DNA from: Limnohabitans parvus II-B4
GTDB lineage: Bacteria; Pseudomonadota; Gammaproteobacteria; Burkholderiales; Burkholderiaceae_C
Length of the DNA stretch: 64,000 nt
Direction: 5' to 3'
Assembly (NCBI RefSeq): GCF_003063455.1
Contig: NZ_NESN01000005.1
Location: forward strand, 255,506-319,505
The translations under genes were made by a program, and so were the position numbers. Under the pieces are notes generated by a model. The model had not been told where the DNA came from. It did not search any database and worked only from the letters and a program-made list of their open reading frames with translations. Numbering within the stretch: position 1 is the first letter of the stretch; every line of letters starts with the position of its first letter. Below are positions 38,803-46,849 of the stretch, piece by piece.

Positions 38803-39270
38803 GTGACCTCAACGCTTTACAAAATTCCCCAATCCGTTCTGGTGGTGATCTACACCCCCAGCGGTCAGGTGTTGCTGATTCGCCGGGCCGACGCAGGCAC
38901 TTGGCAGTCGGTCACGGGCAGCAAGGACTTTGAGGACGAAGACTGGGCCGATACGGCCGCGCGTGAGGTGTTTGAAGAAACCGGCATCGATGCGCGCCAC
39001 CCCCAATGCCGCTTGCAAGACTGGCAGCTGGAAAACGTGTACGACATTTACCCCGCCTGGCGCTGGCGTTATGCCCCCGAGGTGAGCCGCAACACCGAAC
39101 GCGTGTTTGGCCTGAGCGTGCCGGAGCAAACGCCCATCACCTTGAGCCCCGCCGAGCACACCGACTGGCAATGGCTGCATTGGCAGGCTGCGGCGGACCA
39201 TTGTTTTTCGCCGTCCAACGCCGAAGCCATTTTGATGCTGCCGCGTTTTGAAAACCGGATCGGCCTTTGA
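38803..39270 (+). CDS. nudB: NudB, dihydroneopterin triphosphate diphosphatase
   Basis: Nudix hydrolase that removes pyrophosphate from dihydroneopterin triphosphate in folate synthesis. The 155-residue product matches NudB: YKIPQSVLVVIY at the start, TWQSVTGSKD, and WRYAPEVSRNTERVF. The Nudix box reads G-x6-E-x7-REVFEETGI, one residue longer than the standard G-x5-E spacing. The start is GTG; there is no nearby ATG in frame. Overlaps the next gene by 4 bases. folE, three genes on, makes the substrate. Confidence 0.88.
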   Translation: MTSTLYKIPQSVLVVIYTPSGQVLLIRRADAGTWQSVTGSKDFEDEDWADTAAREVFEETGIDARHPQCRLQDWQLENVYDIYPAWRWRYAPEVSRNTERVFGLSVPEQTPITLSPAEHTDWQWLHWQAAADHCFSPSNAEAILMLPRFENRIGL

Positions 39271-40022
39271 TGCCCCAGCGACACGAACACCCCCTCTTGC
39301 GCGTGGCCACCTACAACATTCACAAGGGTGTGCAGGGTTTGGGGCCTGCGCGGCGGCTGGAGATTCACAACTTGGGCCACGCCGTGGAGCAACTGGACGC
39401 TGACATCGTGTGCCTGCAAGAGGTGCGCCGCATGCACCGCCGCGAAGAGCGCTACTTTGCGCACTGGCCCAGCCAGCCGCAAGCCGATTATTTGGCCCCT
39501 GAAGGTTACGAGTCGGTGTACCGCACCAACGCCATTACCCGCCATGGCGAGCATGGCAATGCCTTGTTGTCGCGCTGGCCCGTGTTGTCGCACCAGCACC
39601 AGGACATATCGGACCATCGTTTTGAGCAGCGGGGCCTGCTGCACACCACCGTTCAGGTGGTTGACCGTGTGGTGCATGTGATCGTGGTGCATCTGGGCCT
39701 GGTGCCTGCCAGCCGGGTGCGTCAGGTGTTGCAGTTGCTGGCGTTCATTGACCAGACCATTCCGGCCCACGCGCCGGTTTTGGTGGCGGGCGACTTCAAT
39801 GATTGGGGCACGGGCCTTGGGCGGCGCATGGCCGGGGCAGGCTTTCGCGAATGGCGCGAGCAGCCCACGCCCACCTACCCATCGCGCTTGCCCTTGAACC
39901 AGCTTGACCATGTGTATGCGCGGGGCCTGAAGCCTGTGCACGCCATGGTCCCGGCAGGGCGCATCTGGCAACGCATGTCGGACCACCTGCCTTTGATCGC
40001 CGAGTTCGCCTGGACGGACTGA
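39267..40022 (+). CDS. Endonuclease/exonuclease/phosphatase-fold protein
   Basis: A 251-residue EEP-superfamily hydrolase with the metal-site motifs in order: TYNIHKG (about 15), CLQEVRR (about 50), HLGLV, VAGDFNDWG (about 170) and DHLPLIAEF at the end. It has no signal peptide. Substrate could be DNA or a phospholipid head group; its 4-base overlap with nudB and close link to clsB (2 bases) is a conserved-looking set in which a lipid role is possible. Confidence 0.87.
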   Translation: MMPQRHEHPLLRVATYNIHKGVQGLGPARRLEIHNLGHAVEQLDADIVCLQEVRRMHRREERYFAHWPSQPQADYLAPEGYESVYRTNAITRHGEHGNALLSRWPVLSHQHQDISDHRFEQRGLLHTTVQVVDRVVHVIVVHLGLVPASRVRQVLQLLAFIDQTIPAHAPVLVAGDFNDWGTGLGRRMAGAGFREWREQPTPTYPSRLPLNQLDHVYARGLKPVHAMVPAGRIWQRMSDHLPLIAEFAWTD

Positions 40023-40024
40023 GC

Positions 40025-41254
40025 ATGCGCCACAGCCCGCCCTTGCGAGACGGTCATCAGATCCGCTTGATCGAAGGCGGGCAAGCCTATTTCGAGGCGC
40101 TGGTCTCTGCGCTGGAGCAGGCCCGGTCGCAGGTCCACATCGAAACCTATATTTTTGATTTTCATGGCGCTGCGGCCATGGTGGCCGAGGCCCTGGAGCG
40201 GGCCGCCTTGCGCGGCTTGCGTGTCTGGGTGGTGGTCGATGGGGTTGGCACCCCCGGCCTGCCGCCTGAGTGGCGTGACCGTTTTACCCGTGCGGGGGTG
40301 GACTGGCGCGTGTACTCCCCTTTGGGCACTTTGGGCCTGCTGATCCCCAGCCGTTGGCGGCGCTTGCACCGCAAGCTGTGCGTGATCGATGGTCAGCTGG
40401 CGTTTTGCGGTGGCATCAACATCCTGGACGACTGGTACGACCCCCACCACGGCACACTGGCCCAGCCGAGGCTGGACTTTGCCGTGTGTGCCCGAGGCGC
40501 TTTGGTGCAGCAAATGCAGGAAACCATGGCGCAGCTCTGGTGGCGCATCCAGGGCGTGCGCCATGTCCGGCAACAGCAGTTTCCGGAGGCGTTCAGCTCA
40601 TTTCGGGCGGCGGGCCTGCATTTGCCCTGGACGCACGAAGACGCACACGCGCTGGATGGCCGTTTGGTGGCCAAGGCGGGGCTGCTGCTGCGTGACAACG
40701 TGCTGAACCGCAGCCAGATTGAACGCGCTTATTTGAAAGCGATTGGCGCTGCACGGCACGAAATCGTCATAGCCAACGCCTATTTTTTGCCCGGACGCCG
40801 CTTGCGCAAAGCCCTGATCCACGCGGCGCAGCGTGGCGTGCGTGTGCGCCTGTTGCTGCAAGGGCGCTACGAATACTTCATGCAGTACCACGCGGCCCGA
40901 CCGGTTTATGGAGCCTTGCTGGCCGCTGGCATCGAAATCCACGAGTACACCGCCAGTTTTTTGCATGCCAAAGTGGCCGTGGTGGACCCGGACAACGACC
41001 GGCCCTGGGCCACGGTGGGTTCGTCCAATCTGGACCCTTTGAGCTTGCTGTTAGCGCGTGAGGCCAATGTGGTCGTGGCCGACAAAGCGTTTGCCAAGCA
41101 GTTGCACCAGCGTTTGCACCTGGCCATTGAGCAGCAAAGCACCCCGGTGCTGGCCGCCATTTACACCCAGCGGCCTTGGCACCAAAGGTTGCGCGACCGG
41201 GTGGCGTTTGGTTTGATGCGATTGGCGCTGTTTTTGAGCGGCAACCGCTACTGA
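40025..41254 (+). CDS. clsB: ClsB-like cardiolipin synthase (phospholipase D family)
   Basis: Joins phosphatidylglycerol molecules to make cardiolipin. The 409-residue product has two HKD motifs: HRKLCVIDGQLAFCGG (about residue 117) and HAKVAVVDPDND followed by VGSSNLD (about 315). There is no N-terminal pair of membrane helices, which fits ClsB rather than ClsA; a C-terminal hydrophobic end (VAFGLMRLALFL) may touch the membrane. It starts 2 bases after the EEP gene. Confidence 0.9.
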   Translation: MRHSPPLRDGHQIRLIEGGQAYFEALVSALEQARSQVHIETYIFDFHGAAAMVAEALERAALRGLRVWVVVDGVGTPGLPPEWRDRFTRAGVDWRVYSPLGTLGLLIPSRWRRLHRKLCVIDGQLAFCGGINILDDWYDPHHGTLAQPRLDFAVCARGALVQQMQETMAQLWWRIQGVRHVRQQQFPEAFSSFRAAGLHLPWTHEDAHALDGRLVAKAGLLLRDNVLNRSQIERAYLKAIGAARHEIVIANAYFLPGRRLRKALIHAAQRGVRVRLLLQGRYEYFMQYHAARPVYGALLAAGIEIHEYTASFLHAKVAVVDPDNDRPWATVGSSNLDPLSLLLAREANVVVADKAFAKQLHQRLHLAIEQQSTPVLAAIYTQRPWHQRLRDRVAFGLMRLALFLSGNRY

Positions 41255-41339
41255 GCGCCAGATCCCCCGGACCGGGCATGGGCGTTCTGTCTCGACCAAG
41301 GTGGGCGGCTCAATCGCTGTTACGATCCTTGCCATGTTA

Positions 41340-42068
41340 ATGAAAGCCCCAGACGCCATGACTGCTTCTGCCGCCACGCCCGAAGACGAAGGCGTACCCG
41401 TTTCCGTCAAGATCCGTGAGCGGGTTTTGGCTGCTCGCAAACGCTTCCACGCCAACGACAACATTGCCGAATTCATCGAACCCGGTGAACTGGAAAAGCT
41501 GCTCGACGAAGTCACGACCAAGATGGAAGGCGTGCTCGACTCGCTGGTGATCGACACCGTGAATGACCACAACACGGGTGACACCGCCCGCCGTGTGGCC
41601 AAGATGTACCTGAAGGAAGTGTTCAAGGGCCGCTATGTGGAGGGCCCCGAGATCACCGAGTTCCCCAACGCTGAGCACCTCAATGAGCTGATGATCGTCG
41701 GCCCCATCACTGTGCGCAGTGCCTGCAGCCACCACTTTTGCCCGGTGATTGGCAAGATCTGGATCGGCGTGTTGCCCAACGAGCACACCAACGTGATTGG
41801 CTTGTCCAAATACGCACGCCTGGCCGAATGGATCATGGGCCGCCCCCAAATCCAAGAGGAAGCCGTGGTCCAACTGGCCGACCTGATTCAGCGCAAAACC
41901 CAGCCCGATGGCCTGGCCATTGTCATGGAGGCCAGCCACTACTGCATGGGCTGGCGCGGCGTGAAAGACATGGACAGCAAGATGATCAACTCGGTCATGC
42001 GTGGTGCCTTCTTGAAGGACCCGAACCTGCGCCGTGAATTCCTCTCCCTGATTCCTGGAAAGAACTGA
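41340..42068 (+). CDS. folE: FolE, GTP cyclohydrolase I
   Basis: First step of folate and pterin synthesis: GTP to 7,8-dihydroneopterin triphosphate. The product (242 residues from this ATG; ATGs at 41334 and 41358 are also possible) has the zinc-binding and catalytic stretch SACSHHFCPVIGK and EASHYCMGWRG, and GLSKYARLAEW. The N-terminal extension before IRERVLAARKRF is longer than in short FolE forms. The next gene, a BLUF protein, begins 2 bases after the stop. Confidence 0.95.
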   Translation: MKAPDAMTASAATPEDEGVPVSVKIRERVLAARKRFHANDNIAEFIEPGELEKLLDEVTTKMEGVLDSLVIDTVNDHNTGDTARRVAKMYLKEVFKGRYVEGPEITEFPNAEHLNELMIVGPITVRSACSHHFCPVIGKIWIGVLPNEHTNVIGLSKYARLAEWIMGRPQIQEEAVVQLADLIQRKTQPDGLAIVMEASHYCMGWRGVKDMDSKMINSVMRGAFLKDPNLRREFLSLIPGKN

Positions 42069-42070
42069 CC

Positions 42071-42493
42071 ATGTTGGTACGCCTGCTTTACGCCAGCCGC
42101 GCTGTGGACACCCGTGCGGAGACCATCGAATCCATCTTGGCGCAGTCCCGCCAGTTCAACCCGTCCAGCGGCATCACCGGCATCCTGTGCTACGGCGGCG
42201 GCATCTTCTTGCAAGCCATCGAGGGCGGGCGCAATGCCGTGAGCGACCTGTATGGCCACATCCAGAAAGATGTGCGCCACAAAGACGTGGTCTTGTTGCA
42301 CTACGAAGAAATCTCCGAGCGCCGCTTTGGCGGCTGGACCATGGGCCAGGTGGACGCCTCGCGTGTGAACACCAACATTTTGCTCAAATACTCTGAGCGT
42401 GCCGAGCTGGACCCTTACAGCGTCTCGGGCAAAGTTTCACTGGCCCTGCTCGAAGAGCTGATGGCCACTGCCTCCATCATCGGGCGCGCCTGA
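42071..42493 (+). CDS. Single-domain BLUF blue-light sensor
   Basis: A 140-residue flavin-binding photoreceptor. All key BLUF residues are present: Tyr7 (LLYAS), Asn30 (QFNPSSGITG), Gln48 (FLQAIEG), and Trp89/Met91 (GGWTMG), so it should be light-active. After the BLUF core (1-95) only a short helical cap remains, with no output domain; it must act through a protein partner. It starts 2 bases after folE with no room for its own promoter, so it is co-transcribed with the pterin enzyme. Confidence 0.92.
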   Translation: MLVRLLYASRAVDTRAETIESILAQSRQFNPSSGITGILCYGGGIFLQAIEGGRNAVSDLYGHIQKDVRHKDVVLLHYEEISERRFGGWTMGQVDASRVNTNILLKYSERAELDPYSVSGKVSLALLEELMATASIIGRA

Positions 42494-42497
42494 TCCG

Positions 42498-43313
42498 ATG
42501 CAGCTCATCGGCTGCGACTTTTCCAGCAGCCCCAGCAAGCGCAAACCCATTGTGCTGGCGCTGGGCCAAGCCCGGCAGGGCAGGGTGCAACTGCAGGCCC
42601 TGCAGACCTTTGACACCCTGAGCGCTTTCGGCCAATGGCTGGTGCAGCCTGCCGATTGGGTGGGCGGTTTTGACTTGCCCTTTGGCCTGCCGCGAGAGCT
42701 GGTCGAGACCTTGGGCTGGCCCACCGACTGGGCCGCCTGCATGGACCATTACTGTGCCTTGGAGCGCCCCCAAATTCGCGAGCAGTTTGCCGCGTTTTGC
42801 AACGCCCGCCCGGTGGGTGGCAAATTTGCCCACCGCGCCGCCGACAAGCCTGCAGGCTCCAGCCCGTCCATGAAATGGGTCAACCCGCCCGTGGCCTACA
42901 TGCTGCATGCGGGCGTGCCCCTGCTGCGCCAGGCGGGTGTGCACCTGCCCGGCCTGCATGCAGGCGACGTGCGCCGCGTGGCGCTGGAAGCCTACCCCGG
43001 CTTGCTGGCCCGAGAGGTGCTGGGCAACACCAGCTACAAAAGCGACGACAAAGCCAAACAAACGCCCGAACGCCTGCTGGCCCGGCGCGAACTGCTGAGC
43101 GCCTTGGAGCGCGGCCAAACCCGCCTGGGCCTGCGCCTGGTGGCCAGCAACGCGCTGCTGGGCCGCCTGGCCGACGACGCCAGCGGCGACGCGCTCGACG
43201 CCACCTTGTGCCTGATGCAAGCGGCCTGGGCGCAGCAACAGCACGAAGCCGGGCACCCGCAATACGGCTTGCCGCCGTGCGACCCGCTCGAAGGCTGGAT
43301 CGTCACGGCCTGA
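42498..43313 (+). CDS. DUF429 protein (predicted RNase H-like fold)
   Basis: A 271-residue protein with the DUF429 pattern: an acidic first strand LIGCDFSSSP, GFDLPFGLPRELVE, and a late DALDATLCLMQAAWAQ with acidic residues that could complete a nuclease-type site. The molecular role is unknown. It is 4 bases after the BLUF gene and so is the third member of the folE-BLUF operon. It ends 23 bases before the convergent polymerase gene. Confidence 0.78.
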   Translation: MQLIGCDFSSSPSKRKPIVLALGQARQGRVQLQALQTFDTLSAFGQWLVQPADWVGGFDLPFGLPRELVETLGWPTDWAACMDHYCALERPQIREQFAAFCNARPVGGKFAHRAADKPAGSSPSMKWVNPPVAYMLHAGVPLLRQAGVHLPGLHAGDVRRVALEAYPGLLAREVLGNTSYKSDDKAKQTPERLLARRELLSALERGQTRLGLRLVASNALLGRLADDASGDALDATLCLMQAAWAQQQHEAGHPQYGLPPCDPLEGWIVTA

Positions 43314-43336
43314 ACGGCGGAGCGTGCCCTGCCGCC

Positions 43337-44617
43337 TCAGCGCTCTGTCTCCAGATCCGGAATCCGGTTGAACGCGATGCGCATCGGCGCGGCATCCAGC
43401 GCATGGTGTGCGCTGGCAAAGTACACCGCGTTTTTGCCATGTGTGCGGTTGAGCGCGTCCATGGCCGACATCAAGCGGGCCCGGTCGCGGTGGACTTCGT
43501 GGTTTTGTCGCGTCTGCGCAGCGCGGGCGGTGGGGGCTTCTTCCAACGAGTCAAACAAATCGGGCGTGTGCTGACTCGCCAGCACCAGCCCACACAGCTG
43601 CACACCCACGGCCTGTGGGCGCTGCAGCAGGTGCAGACCGCTGAACCACAGCTGGTCCAGCGTGTGCAGCAAAAAACCCGTGTCTTGTGTCTCGCCCACA
43701 TGGGCATAGCGCTCGCCACCCGACTCGCGCTGCCAGCGGTGGTCGCAGCGCACAAACACCTGCATGGCCGTGGCATAAAAGCCCTGTTTGCGCAGCCGCA
43801 TGGCGGCCTTTTGCGTTAAGCGGTGCAGCACCTCGCGGGCACCTGTGGGGTGGCGCAAGTCAGGCGGCAGCACATGCGAATGCCCAAGCGACCGCGCCAC
43901 CGTCGCGCGTGGCCCGTACCACCGCCCGCGCAGCCTGTCATACATGTCGTCACCCGCCAGACCGCCCCAGGCCGTGTGCAGCAAATCACGCGGCGCGGCA
44001 TAGAGTTGCGCCATCGTCTCGATGCCGCAACGCGACAGGCGCTCACGCATGCGCGGCCCAATGCCTTGCAAGGCCGAAAGCGGCAGGTGCAACAGCCGCT
44101 CGGGCAACTCGTGCAGCTCGATGACCGTCAGGCCATCGGGCTTGTGCATGTCAGACGCCAGCTTGCCCAAAAGCGTGTTGGGCGCAATGCCAATGGACGT
44201 GCGCATGCACTCGCCCACCTCGGCCAGCAGCGCCGCTTTGATCTGCTGGGCCAGCGCCACGGCGCGATCACGCTCGCGCCAGCGGCCGGTCAGCTCGCAC
44301 TCCATCTCGTCAATGCTCACCACCTGCCGCACTTGTGCCAGCCGGTCCACCACGGCCACGGCCTGCTGGTGCACCTCCACATACTTGGCGTGGTCGGCCA
44401 GCACCAGCGCAATGCCCGGGCACATGCGTTTGGCGTCAGACACCCGCGTGCCGGTCTTCACGCCAAAGGCTTTGGCCTCGTAACTGGCTGCAATGCAGCA
44501 CGAGGAATCGGCCATGACCGGCACGACCCCCACCGGCCGCCCACGCAAGGCCGGGTTGAGCTGCTGCTCCACCGAGGCGAAGTAGCTGTTGAAGTCGATG
44601 AAAAGGGAGCGGAGCAT
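43337..44617 (-). CDS. Y-family DNA polymerase (DinB-like), SOS-controlled
   Basis: Lesion-bypass polymerase of 426 residues. Catalytic motifs are present: Asp8 in FIDFNSYFASVEQ and the acidic pair in VSIDEMECELTG; then SIGIAPNTLLGKLASD and the helix-hairpin-helix LQGIGPRMRERLSRCG. The C-terminal part is longer than E. coli DinB, and TPDLFDSLEE could be a clamp-binding segment. A perfect LexA box and a good promoter lie just before the ATG at 44617, chosen because it is where the polymerase core starts. Not UmuC-paired: no umuD gene is adjacent. Confidence 0.9.
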   Translation of the reverse strand: MLRSLFIDFNSYFASVEQQLNPALRGRPVGVVPVMADSSCCIAASYEAKAFGVKTGTRVSDAKRMCPGIALVLADHAKYVEVHQQAVAVVDRLAQVRQVVSIDEMECELTGRWRERDRAVALAQQIKAALLAEVGECMRTSIGIAPNTLLGKLASDMHKPDGLTVIELHELPERLLHLPLSALQGIGPRMRERLSRCGIETMAQLYAAPRDLLHTAWGGLAGDDMYDRLRGRWYGPRATVARSLGHSHVLPPDLRHPTGAREVLHRLTQKAAMRLRKQGFYATAMQVFVRCDHRWQRESGGERYAHVGETQDTGFLLHTLDQLWFSGLHLLQRPQAVGVQLCGLVLASQHTPDLFDSLEEAPTARAAQTRQNHEVHRDRARLMSAMDALNRTHGKNAVYFASAHHALDAAPMRIAFNRIPDLETER

Positions 44618-44628
44618 GGCTTGATTAA

Positions 44629-44644
44629 CTGTATTTTTATACAG
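44629..44644. promoter_or_regulatory. LexA (SOS) box of the polymerase gene
   Basis: CTGTATTTTTATACAG has the LexA form CTGT-N8-ACAG with an AT-rich centre. It covers the -10 box and ends 11 bases before the start codon, so bound LexA would block transcription. Confidence 0.88.
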
Positions 44645-44664
44645 TATATTCTTAAGCATGTCAC
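44636..44664 (-). promoter_or_regulatory. Promoter of the polymerase gene
   Basis: On the - strand GTGACA (44664-44659) and TATAAA (44641-44636) are separated by 17 bases, each one mismatch from consensus. The start would fall near 44629, giving a leader of about 12 bases. The LexA box overlaps the -10. Confidence 0.75.
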
Positions 44665-44777
44665 ATGCTTGGTGTTCTGCAGCTAGCACGCATCAAAAAT
44701 GCCGCAAGCTCGGTTGCCCCTCAATGGGTTCAGTCAACCAGGGGGATTACCATGTAGTTCAAAAAGAAGGGTCGTTC

Positions 44778-44940
44778 ATGCACACCGCTGTTCTGGTCAT
44801 CAACGTACAACAAGTCCTGTGCGAGCCCCGATGCTGCGCATGACTGCCCCGGCACGATCGCGCGCATCAACGTGGTCACGCATTGGGCACGCGCTGCGTG
44901 CTTTCGCAAGCGTTCAAATATTGGCCATGGAGTCATCTAA
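44778..44940 (+). pseudogene. Broken isochorismatase-like cysteine hydrolase remnant
   Basis: After a GAAGG ribosome site an ATG opens MHTAVLVINVQQVLCE, close to the start of isochorismatase-family hydrolases (typically LLVIDVQQG). It then hits a stop after 21 codons. A shift into a second frame at about 44824 continues SPDAAHDCPGTIARINVV and THWARA, as expected for the same family, before stopping at 44938. The catalytic Asp is Asn and about three quarters of the gene is missing, so this is a decayed fragment. Its last base is the first base of the next gene. Confidence 0.6.
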
Positions 44941-45278
44941 TGTTTGCTCAAACCCCTGAACCCCCTTATTTCGCCGTCATCTTCACCAGCCAGCGCACAG
45001 CGGCTGACGAGGGTTATGGCCACATGGCCGAACGCATGGTGGCGCTGGCCGCGCAGCAACCTGGCTTTCTGGGGGTAGAGAGCGTCCGTGGTGCAGATGG
45101 TTTGGGCATCACGGTGTCGTATTGGGTCAGCGAAGAGGCCATTCTTGCCTGGCGTAACGATGCAGAACACAGCCTGGCCCGCGAGCAGGGGCGCAAGAGC
45201 TGGTATGGTCAATTCCAAGTGCGTGTGGCGAAAGTGGAGCGGGCATATGGCATGGCGCCCCAAGGAGTTCAACCATGA
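44940..45278 (+). CDS. Antibiotic biosynthesis monooxygenase (ABM)-domain protein
   Basis: A 112-residue protein with the ABM dimeric barrel pattern: YFAVIFTSQRTAADEGYGHMAE-like start, QQPGFLGVESVRGADGLGITVSYW, and ILAWRNDAEHSLAREQGR. Many such small proteins degrade reactive quinones or haem, or have no known substrate. The ATG at 44940 overlaps the stop of the broken hydrolase upstream, suggesting the two were once one operon. Confidence 0.85.
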   Translation: MFAQTPEPPYFAVIFTSQRTAADEGYGHMAERMVALAAQQPGFLGVESVRGADGLGITVSYWVSEEAILAWRNDAEHSLAREQGRKSWYGQFQVRVAKVERAYGMAPQGVQP

Positions 45279-45408
45279 TGCTACGCTCTCGCTCTGCCAT
45301 CCTCAGGCGATCAAACCCATCACGATACGGCCAACTTTTTGGATGTTAATTGGATGGGGCAGCAGGGCAGGCGTGTTTGTTCTTTCGACACAAGGGTGAG
45401 GATTTTTG

Positions 45409-46365
45409 ATGTACCGCAGTTTCTTTCTTTCGCGCCGCTGGGCCTTGTGGGCTTGGGGTGGATTGTTGGTTTTGTTGGCCTTGGTGTTCATCACGGTGCA
45501 GCAAACGGTCAAGCTCAACACTTGGTATGGCCAGTTTTATGACTTGTTGCAAAAGCCAGAGCAGGCGGGTGGGCTGGCCATGTTTTGGGGCTTCATGCAG
45601 CAGTTTGCGTGGATCGCGTTTCCCTACATGCTGCTGCGCAGCCTGGAGACTTATCTGGCTTCCCACTATGCCTTTCGTTGGCGTCAGGCCATGACCGAGG
45701 TGTATTTGCCGCGTTGGCAAAAGACCAGCGAGACGGTCGAGGGCGCTTCGCAGCGCATTCAGGAAGACTGCATGCGCTTTGCCCGCCAGACCGAAAACCT
45801 GGGGCTGGGGCTGGTGCGCGCGCTGCTCACACTGGCTTCGTTCATTCCGATTTTGTGGGCGCTGTCCAAGGGTATGGCCATTGCCTGGTTGCAGTTTGAG
45901 GGTTCGCTGTTCTGGGTGGCTTTGACCGCCGCTTTGGGCGGCACCGTGTTGTCGTGGTTTGTGGGCATCCGCCTGCCGGGGCTGGAATACAACAACCAAA
46001 AGACCGAGGCCGCATTGCGCAAGGATCTGGTCTATGCCGAAGACGACCGCAGCCGCATGGATTTGCCCACGGTGCTGAATTTATTCACTGGGGTGCGGCT
46101 GAACAACTTCCGTTTGTTCAACCACTATGCTTACTTCAATCTCTGGAGCAATTTCTACAGCCAGACGATGGTGATCTTTCCTTACCTGCTGATGGGGCCT
46201 TCGTTGTTCACCGGGCTGATCACGCTGGGTGTGATCCAGCAGGTCAGCAATGCGTTTGGCAAGGTGAACGAGGCGTTTTCTTACCTGATCGAGCGCTGGA
46301 CCGACATCACCGAATTGCGCTCGATTCACAAGCGCTTGACTGAGTTTGAAAAAGGCTTGGCCTGA
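45409..46365 (+). CDS. Short SbmA/BacA-like peptide transporter
   Basis: A 318-residue inner membrane protein matching the SbmA/BacA core: VKLNTWYGQFYDLLQ, SHYAFRWRQAMTEVYL, GASQRIQEDCMRFARQTENLG, RLPGLEYNNQKTEAALRKDLVYAEDD and a C-terminal FGKVNEAFSYLIERWTDITEL. SbmA and BacA have about 400 residues; here roughly 85 at the N-terminus (two helices) are absent, and I cannot find them in the 130 bases upstream. No ATPase domain is attached. The family imports peptides by proton force. The ATG at 45409 has a GTGAGGA ribosome site. Confidence 0.85.
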   Translation: MYRSFFLSRRWALWAWGGLLVLLALVFITVQQTVKLNTWYGQFYDLLQKPEQAGGLAMFWGFMQQFAWIAFPYMLLRSLETYLASHYAFRWRQAMTEVYLPRWQKTSETVEGASQRIQEDCMRFARQTENLGLGLVRALLTLASFIPILWALSKGMAIAWLQFEGSLFWVALTAALGGTVLSWFVGIRLPGLEYNNQKTEAALRKDLVYAEDDRSRMDLPTVLNLFTGVRLNNFRLFNHYAYFNLWSNFYSQTMVIFPYLLMGPSLFTGLITLGVIQQVSNAFGKVNEAFSYLIERWTDITELRSIHKRLTEFEKGLA

Positions 46366-46399
46366 ACATTGGCAAAATGTTCGCTTTGGAGGAGAGCAC

Positions 46400-46843
46400 A
46401 TGCCGCATACCGTTAGATTTCAACGCGTCTTTCGCGCCCCCGCCGAGCGTGTTTTCCGTGCTTTCATCGATCCCGATGCCATGGCCAAATGGTTGCCGCC
46501 ACATGGCTTTACGGGCCGCGTGCATGAGATGGATGCCCGCGTGGGGGGCGGCTACCGGATGTCGTTCACCAACTTGAGCAACGGTCAATCACACAGTTTT
46601 GGGGGGCAGTTTCTGGAATTGCGCCCCGCTGAACTGCTCTGTCATACCGACCGCTTTGATGCTTCGGATTTGCCGGGGGAGATGGTTACCACCATCCGTT
46701 TTCAAACGGTTTCAGTGGGCACCGAGGTGAACATCGAGCAGGCGGGTATTCCCGATCCGATCCCGCCAGAGGCTTGCTGCCTGGGCTGGCAGGAGTCCTT
46801 GCAATTGCTGGCCCTCTTGGTTGAGGCCGACATTCCCGATTGA
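46400..46843 (+). CDS. SRPBCC/AHSA1-like protein
   Basis: A 147-residue protein of the START-like AHSA1 type: VFRAPAERVFRAFIDPDAMAKWLPP, RVGGGYRMSFTN and CCLGWQESLQLLALLVE. It probably binds a small hydrophobic ligand. A strong GGAGGAGA ribosome site precedes the ATG at 46400. It follows the SbmA-like gene by 34 bases and ends 6 bases from the convergent SulP gene. Confidence 0.85.
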   Translation: MPHTVRFQRVFRAPAERVFRAFIDPDAMAKWLPPHGFTGRVHEMDARVGGGYRMSFTNLSNGQSHSFGGQFLELRPAELLCHTDRFDASDLPGEMVTTIRFQTVSVGTEVNIEQAGIPDPIPPEACCLGWQESLQLLALLVEADIPD

Positions 46844-46849
46844 TCTGCC

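Noticed and set aside
41255..41339. Possible riboswitch before folE
   Set aside because: Only 85 bases, with no aptamer-like conserved blocks or alternative hairpins that I can see.
45274..45348. 24-codon frame overlapping the ABM stop (ATGA)
   Set aside because: Short, Arg/Ser-rich, no family resemblance; probably chance, though the overlap made it worth a look.
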